From: CAZYCC01 sp964645985
GTDB taxonomy: Bacteria > Bacillota > Clostridia > Oscillospirales > CAG-272
Assembly: GCA_964645985.1 (NCBI GenBank)
Contig: CAZYCC010000027.1
Coordinates: 1 to 19,800 of the forward strand
DNA length: 19,800 bases
Direction of reading: 5' to 3'
The notes below the pieces were generated by a model that did not search any database, was not told where the DNA came from, and saw only the letters and a list, made by a program, of their open reading frames with translations. Below are positions 16,448 through 19,800 of this stretch, piece after piece. The translations under genes were made by a program, and so were the position numbers. How positions within the stretch are numbered: position 1 is the first letter of the stretch; every line of letters starts with the position of its first letter.

Positions 16448-17301
16448 TTGCTCTCTCCTTTCGCGCCGCCGGAGGAGATGCCCGCCTTTGCCTTCGCCCG
16501 GCAGATGAGATCGGCGTATTGGTCGGTCAGCTCCGGATAGTCGTTTTGCGCGATAATTCCGATGACCTCTTTGCCCTCGAGCTGCGCGGGGGTCATGCGC
16601 TTCGCCGTCGTTTCCGGGACGAAGTGATCGCGCTGATAGCTCATCATCGCAACGGCGTCGCCCTTCTTGTTCTTGCGCCCGTAGTAGGTCGGGCAGACTG
16701 TGCGGCAGTCGATAATCGAGAACCCCTTGTGCGCGATGCCCATCTCGATGAGCTTGGTCGTGTGCATCACATGGTAGGCATCCCCGCGCGCCGAGAAGGA
16801 CGCGCCCGCCCCTGCCGCAAGCTGCGCGATGTCGAAAGGGCGGTCGATATTGCCGTAGGGCGCGGTCGTGCCGTACTCCATTTGCGGGGTGGTAGGCGAA
16901 TACTGCCCGCCGGTCATGCCGTAGATATTGTTGTTGAAGACGATCACCGTCATTCCGATGTTGCGGCGCGCCGCGTGGATGAGGTGGTTCCCGCCGATCG
17001 CCGACGCGTCGCCGTCCCCGGTGATCACGATCACCTCAAGGTCCGGGTGCGCCATCTTGATTCCGGTAGCGAAGGCGATCGCCCGCCCGTGGGTCGTGTG
17101 GATCGTGTTGAAATCCATATATCCCGCCGCGCGCGAGGAGCAGCCGATCCCCGAGACAATAACGACCTTCTCCTTCGGTAGACCTAGGTTCTCGATCGCC
17201 TGTGCCACGTCGCGCATGAGAATGCCGTTGCCGCACCCCGGGCACCAGATGTGCGGCAGCTTGCTCTCGCGCATATATTTGTCAATTAGTTTGCTCGCCA
17301 T
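16444..17301 (-). CDS. korB: 2-oxoacid:ferredoxin oxidoreductase beta subunit (KorB)
   Basis: The thiamine diphosphate-binding subunit, 285 residues. It has WCPGCGNG (Cys20, Cys23), GIGCSSR, HGRAIAFATG and the TPP/Mg motif GDGDASAIGGNH (95-106) followed by NNNIYGMTGGQ (123-133). The substrate is decarboxylated here and electrons pass to iron-sulfur centres. The start at 17301 has GAGGA 5 nt upstream. It overlaps korC by 4 nt but is 434 bp away from korA. That is odd, because the alpha and beta genes of this enzyme are normally adjacent. The C-terminal tail is Ala/Lys/Gly-rich. Confidence 0.93.
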   Translation of the reverse strand: MASKLIDKYMRESKLPHIWCPGCGNGILMRDVAQAIENLGLPKEKVVIVSGIGCSSRAAGYMDFNTIHTTHGRAIAFATGIKMAHPDLEVIVITGDGDASAIGGNHLIHAARRNIGMTVIVFNNNIYGMTGGQYSPTTPQMEYGTTAPYGNIDRPFDIAQLAAGAGASFSARGDAYHVMHTTKLIEMGIAHKGFSIIDCRTVCPTYYGRKNKKGDAVAMMSYQRDHFVPETTAKRMTPAQLEGKEVIGIIAQNDYPELTDQYADLICRAKAKAGISSGGAKGESK

Positions 17302-17570
17302 AACATCCTCAAAAACTAAATCCCGGAAGTGACGATTGCTCCCCCTCTACGCGGGAGCGCGGCGCTTGTCCTGCGGCCCCCGGCGGGTGCGCCGCCCGGC
17401 GGAGGAAACTCCGCTTCGCGAGGTGCGCCGATCTCCTGCGTTCCCCCGCTTTTTTTCTTTTCCTGTGCTTTGCCGCGCGAGGGAGACCCTCACGCCGCGC
17501 CCCACGCGCGGGTGCGGGGACGCGCTCACGCGCCGCAGCAATCGAGGCGCTCGCGCACGCCGCGCTGCGT

Positions 17571-17600
17571 TTCGTAGAAGTCGGGTTGTGGTTTTGAACC
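17571..17600. other. AT-richer block with GGTTCAAAACC, possible RNA or repeat element
   Basis: About 30 bp with normal base composition inside a CGCG-rich spacer. On the minus strand it starts with the small inverted repeat GGTTCAAAACC, followed by ACAACCCGACTTCTACGAA. It does not fold into a tRNA. It may belong to a dispersed element of this lineage; this is a pattern judgement only. Confidence 0.2.
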
Positions 17601-17660
17601 TGCGCGAGGAGGCATTTTCGCGCGCCCCCGCGCGGGGAAATCCTCTCGGCTCCGCCCCTC

Positions 17661-17701
17661 GCCCCGCCCCGGCGGGGCCGCGCGATCTTTCGCGAAAGAT
17701 C
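17661..17701. repeat. two strong palindromes downstream of korA
   Basis: GCCCCGCC-CC-GGCGGGGC (17661-17678) gives an 8-bp stem. GATCTTTCGCGAAAGATC (17684-17701) is a perfect 18-bp palindrome. They are 5 bp apart and begin about 35 bp after the korA stop. Either mRNA-stabilising hairpins or a protein-binding site would fit; neither has a T-run. Confidence 0.55.
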
Positions 17702-17735
17702 CGAACTCCCTTGTGCAGAACCCGCGCGCGCTTTT

Positions 17736-18863
17736 TTACCCCGCGATCGCGCGCTCGACCTCGTCCGGGGGGATGACCGTGCCGTTGACTCTCCCGACAA
17801 AGGAAATTTCGCACCGCCCGGCGGCGGCACGCTGCAGCTCGCGCAGCATTTGCCCGTCGTTGTGCTCGACCATCACGAGCTTGCGGCAGATCCCGCGTGC
17901 GAGAAGCGCTTCGACCTCCCGCTCGGGGAAGGGCCAGACGGTAATAGGGCGCAGTAGTCCCACGCGCTCCCCCCTCGCCCGCGCCCTTGCGACCGCCTCC
18001 CCGCAGGCGCGCGCGCTGCCGCCGAAGCAGACGACGACGGTGCTCGCGTCCTCGGTGAAGCGCTCATCGACCTGCACGATGTCCTCGTAGTTCGATGTGA
18101 TTTTGTCGAGCAGGCGCCGCACGAGTTTCTCCGCCTCCTCGTGCGAGCTTGTCGGGAAGCCGTAGTCATCGTGCAGCAGACCCGTGATATTGTAAAACTC
18201 GCCCTCTCCGAACGCCTTCATCCCGGGGACCCATTTGCCCTCCGGCACATGATAGGGCTTTTCCACGCAGAGAGGATCATCGTACACCGGGCGGCTCACT
18301 ACCTCAACGCTGTCGGGAATCTCAATGCCCTCGCGCAGGTGGCCGATGATTTCGTCCATGAGCAGGATCACCGGCGTGCGGTATTTTTCTGAGAGGTTGA
18401 AGGCGCGCACCGCGAGCGTGTAGCATTCCTCCACAGACGAGGGGGAGAGCGCGATCATCGGGTGATCGCCGTGCGTGCCCCAGCGCGCCTGCAGGTAATC
18501 CCCTTGCGAGGGCGAGGTCGGCAGCCCTGTCGACGGGCCGCTGCGCTGTACATTGACGATAACGCAGGGCACCTCGGCAAGGCAAGCGTAGCCGATGTTC
18601 TCCTGTTTGAGAGAGAACCCCGGGCCGGAGGTCGCGGTCATCGACTTCACCCCTGTCGCCGACGCGCCGATCACCGCCGCCATCGAGGAAATCTCGTCCT
18701 CCATCTGGATAAAATGCCCGTCAAAAAGCGGCAGTTTGAGCGCCGACATCTCGGCGATCTCGGTCGACGGGGTGATCGGGTACCCGGCGAACAGCCGCAT
18801 CCCCGCGGCGATCGCGCCGTCGACCACCGCCTCGTTGCCTTGCAGCAGCACGCGCTTACCCAT
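17736..18863 (-). CDS. korA: 2-oxoacid:ferredoxin oxidoreductase alpha subunit (KorA)
   Basis: A 375-residue alpha subunit with GYPITPSTEIAE (28-39), MEDEISSMAAVIGAS and TSGPGFSLKQENIGYA (78-93), typical of 2-oxoglutarate-type KorA. With KorB it forms the catalytic core that turns 2-oxoglutarate, CoA and oxidised ferredoxin into succinyl-CoA, CO2 and reduced ferredoxin. The start MGKRVLLQGNEA at 18863 is chosen over a longer in-frame opening because homology begins there and GAGG lies 6 nt upstream. It overlaps the korD end by 8 nt. Specificity for 2-oxoglutarate rather than another 2-oxoacid is inferred from the sucCD neighbours. Confidence 0.92.
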   Translation of the reverse strand: MGKRVLLQGNEAVVDGAIAAGMRLFAGYPITPSTEIAEMSALKLPLFDGHFIQMEDEISSMAAVIGASATGVKSMTATSGPGFSLKQENIGYACLAEVPCVIVNVQRSGPSTGLPTSPSQGDYLQARWGTHGDHPMIALSPSSVEECYTLAVRAFNLSEKYRTPVILLMDEIIGHLREGIEIPDSVEVVSRPVYDDPLCVEKPYHVPEGKWVPGMKAFGEGEFYNITGLLHDDYGFPTSSHEEAEKLVRRLLDKITSNYEDIVQVDERFTEDASTVVVCFGGSARACGEAVARARARGERVGLLRPITVWPFPEREVEALLARGICRKLVMVEHNDGQMLRELQRAAAGRCEISFVGRVNGTVIPPDEVERAIAG

Positions 18864-19077
18864 TTTGCGCCTCGCTCTCGGGGTCGTTCTTTTCAATATA
18901 GATAGCGTAGTCCGGGCAGCGCAGCTCGCACTGCCCGCAGAGGATACACTCCCGCCCCTCGCGCAGCCGCGCCTTCTCGTGATAAATCTCAAGAGCCTCT
19001 TTCGGGCAGAAGGCGACGCAGAGCGCGCACCCCTTGCACCACGCGGTGTTGATCACCAACCGCTTACTATTCCCCAT
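18856..19077 (-). CDS. korD: ferredoxin-like delta subunit of 2-oxoglutarate:ferredoxin oxidoreductase (KorD)
   Basis: A 73-residue protein with two complete [4Fe-4S] motifs: Cys14, 17, 20 and 24 followed by Pro, and Cys44, 47, 50 and 54 followed by Pro. As the delta subunit it relays electrons from the core to external ferredoxin. First gene of the operon, about 270 nt downstream of the promoter. The ATG at 19077 has only a GAGG site 6 nt upstream, with a small palindrome just before it, so initiation may be modest or controlled. Confidence 0.92.
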   Translation of the reverse strand: MGNSKRLVINTAWCKGCALCVAFCPKEALEIYHEKARLREGRECILCGQCELRCPDYAIYIEKNDPESEAQNG

Positions 19078-19085
19078 GAGAACCT

Positions 19086-19099
19086 CGCAAATTTTTGCG
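19086..19099 (-). promoter_or_regulatory. small hairpin adjoining the korD ribosome site
   Basis: On the minus strand CGCAAAAATTTGCG is an inverted repeat that overlaps the first bases of the GAGG ribosome site. A hairpin here could hide or expose the site, but its stem is only five or six pairs. Confidence 0.3.
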
Positions 19100-19175
19100 G
19101 CAAAGAAGGCGCCGCACGCCGGCGGGGTGCCGCGCTATCGCCGGGAATGCCTCCGCCCCCCGATTTTCGGGCGCG

Positions 19176-19350
19176 AAAAAAGGGTACACGAAGCGCGCCT
19201 CGTCCGGGGAACCCGGCGAAAGCCTACAGCCTCGCATACCCGTGCCTCCAAGGAATCGGTTTTTGCTGCCGCCCTCTTAGATTTACCGCGCTCGCGGCGG
19301 GGCGGCTCGCGCCGCAGCGGGCAAACCCCGCGGGCGCGGACCACATTCCT
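19176..19350 (-). ncRNA. structured leader or small RNA with terminator-like end, upstream of korD
   Basis: From the predicted start (about 19349) the minus strand carries a GCGGC-GCGA-GCCGC hairpin with a GNRA loop (19302-19315) and a possible 5' pairing AGGAAT/ATTCCT (19345-19350 with 19251-19256). It ends in a 13-bp helix: GGGTATGCGAGGC (19241-19229) with GCTTCGTGTACCC (19194-19182), three G-U pairs included. Six T (19181-19176) follow at once. The 34-nt apical part holds CCGGG-TTC-CCCGG (19216-19204). A stem directly followed by T6 reads as an intrinsic terminator, giving either a small RNA of about 170 nt or an attenuator before korD. No T-box motif or riboswitch class I know was recognised. 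Small hairpins are easy to find in GC-rich sequence; the long stem plus T6 is the strong part. Confidence 0.45.
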
Positions 19351-19355
19351 CGCGC

Positions 19356-19385
19356 ATTATACTTCATTCTCCCCCCGCCTGTCAA
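19356..19385 (-). promoter_or_regulatory. near-consensus sigma-70 promoter for the kor-suc operon
   Basis: Perfect -35 TTGACA (19385-19380) and perfect -10 TATAAT (19361-19356) with an 18-bp spacer, reading leftward. Upstream on the same strand is T-rich, and GAAAAT is repeated on the plus strand at 19399-19404 and 19410-19415, 11 bp apart. The start falls near 19349. It is the strongest promoter in the window. Confidence 0.88.
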
Positions 19386-19746
19386 GGATGTTTTTGCGGA
19401 AAATCCCCCGAAAATGCAGGCTAAAACGAAAAAAATTACAGAAAAATACGCCCCACGAAAAATCTCCCCCCTCCTCACCCCTCGCGGAGGGTGGGCGCCG
19501 GTCCGCGTACCGCGCCCACGCTCCCTCGCGCGACTGTATGGGGGAGATTGCCGATGCGCTCGGTGCCTCCCCGCATTTCGCGCCCTTCGCCCCTCCGCCG
19601 CAGAGGGCGCGCTCTCCCCACGCGGGAGGGCGTCCGGTTATCGGCAACGCCATACATAGTAGAGAACGCCGGTAAAATATTCTCCTTGAAACGCGGTTTT
19701 TCTCCTGAAATGTGCACATCGATATTAGCTTAAAGAGAGATTATTT
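19386..19746. other. intergenic region upstream of the kor promoter, no gene seen
   Basis: An A/T-rich stretch (about 19386-19470) is followed by GC-rich sequence (about 19475-19660), then AT-rich sequence. An 8-bp inverted repeat TTGCCGAT (19548-19555) and ATCGGCAA (19640-19647) encloses about 84 bp that can form a further stem. No open frame has a ribosome site or recognisable product. Confidence 0.4.
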
Positions 19747-19800
19747 GGCTCTACTCCCGTTTTAGTGGATAAATGCATTTTAGAATGGTCGAGGGACAGC
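19747..19800 (+). mobile_element. possible terminal end of an insertion sequence, cut by the window edge
   Basis: Base composition falls sharply from very GC-rich to AT-rich near 19710. At 19747 a segment beginning GGCTCTACTCCCG resembles the GGCTCT starts seen in ISL3-family inverted repeats. No transposase is visible and the matching end would lie outside the window, so this is a weak call. Confidence 0.22.

Larger units (their letters stand above)
17302..17735 (-). other. 434-bp spacer splitting korA from korB, no supported gene
   Basis: Open frames cross this spacer but none has a ribosome site or a known product. Read in the korA-to-korB direction it holds an 18-bp palindrome, an 8-bp GC hairpin and a less GC-rich block around 17571-17600 that stands out from its surroundings. 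There is no intrinsic terminator in the operon direction and no convincing promoter before korB. Confidence 0.5.

Noticed and set aside
17571..17600. tRNA gene suggested by GGTTCAAAACC
   Set aside because: No acceptor stem, D arm or anticodon arm could be placed around it.
17347..17830. Arg/Ala-rich open frames across the korA-korB spacer
   Set aside because: No ribosome sites, no motifs, and they run into korA in the wrong frame.
19176..19350. T-box leader, SRP RNA or 6S RNA identity for the kor leader
   Set aside because: The T-box core motif and the SRP GGAAG-type loop are absent, and I could not fit the long 6S rod structure; left unassigned.

Overview
The window is a GC-rich stretch (roughly two thirds G+C, full of CGCG) from a bacterium that is probably a high-GC member of the Firmicutes/Clostridia. 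The main clue is the pairing of a catalytic GlgC with the non-catalytic GlgD, a pairing typical of Firmicutes. The ferredoxin-linked 2-oxoacid oxidoreductase adds to this, since it points to an anaerobe. No rRNA, tRNA or CRISPR array was seen, so the assignment rests on gene content alone.

Left two thirds, plus strand (about 29-12059): a glycogen operon in the order glgB (branching enzyme), glgC (ADP-glucose pyrophosphorylase), glgD (its regulatory partner), glgA (glycogen synthase), glgP (glycogen phosphorylase) and a cytoplasmic GH13 glycosidase. A sigma-70 type promoter sits just before glgB. Together the genes cover ADP-glucose synthesis, chain elongation, branching, phosphorolysis and hydrolytic trimming. 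GlgB, GlgA and GlgP each carry an unusual Pro/Ala/Ser-rich N-terminal tail. Some spacers are long (244-498 bp) and hold hairpins or an 18-bp tandem repeat.

Middle (12060-12438): a convergent junction with one perfect bidirectional terminator at 12310-12342.

Right third, minus strand (19385 down to 12439): a second operon reading korD-korA-korB-korC-sucC-sucD-AspT-family transporter. It encodes a four-subunit 2-oxoglutarate:ferredoxin oxidoreductase, succinyl-CoA synthetase and a carboxylate exchanger related to AspT/YbjL/SucE. The expected chemistry is 2-oxoglutarate to succinyl-CoA (reduced ferredoxin, CO2), then succinate plus one ATP/GTP by substrate-level phosphorylation, then perhaps succinate export. 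A near-consensus promoter at 19356-19385 drives it. Between promoter and korD lies a leader of about 270 nt that folds into a stem plus U6 terminator-like structure, so it is either an attenuated leader or a separate small RNA.

Far right (19386-19800): no recognisable gene. The last 80 bases or so become abruptly AT-rich and may be the edge of a mobile element. The most interesting items are the structured kor leader, the kor-suc-exporter module, the korA-korB spacer with its palindromes, and the disordered tails on the glycogen enzymes.
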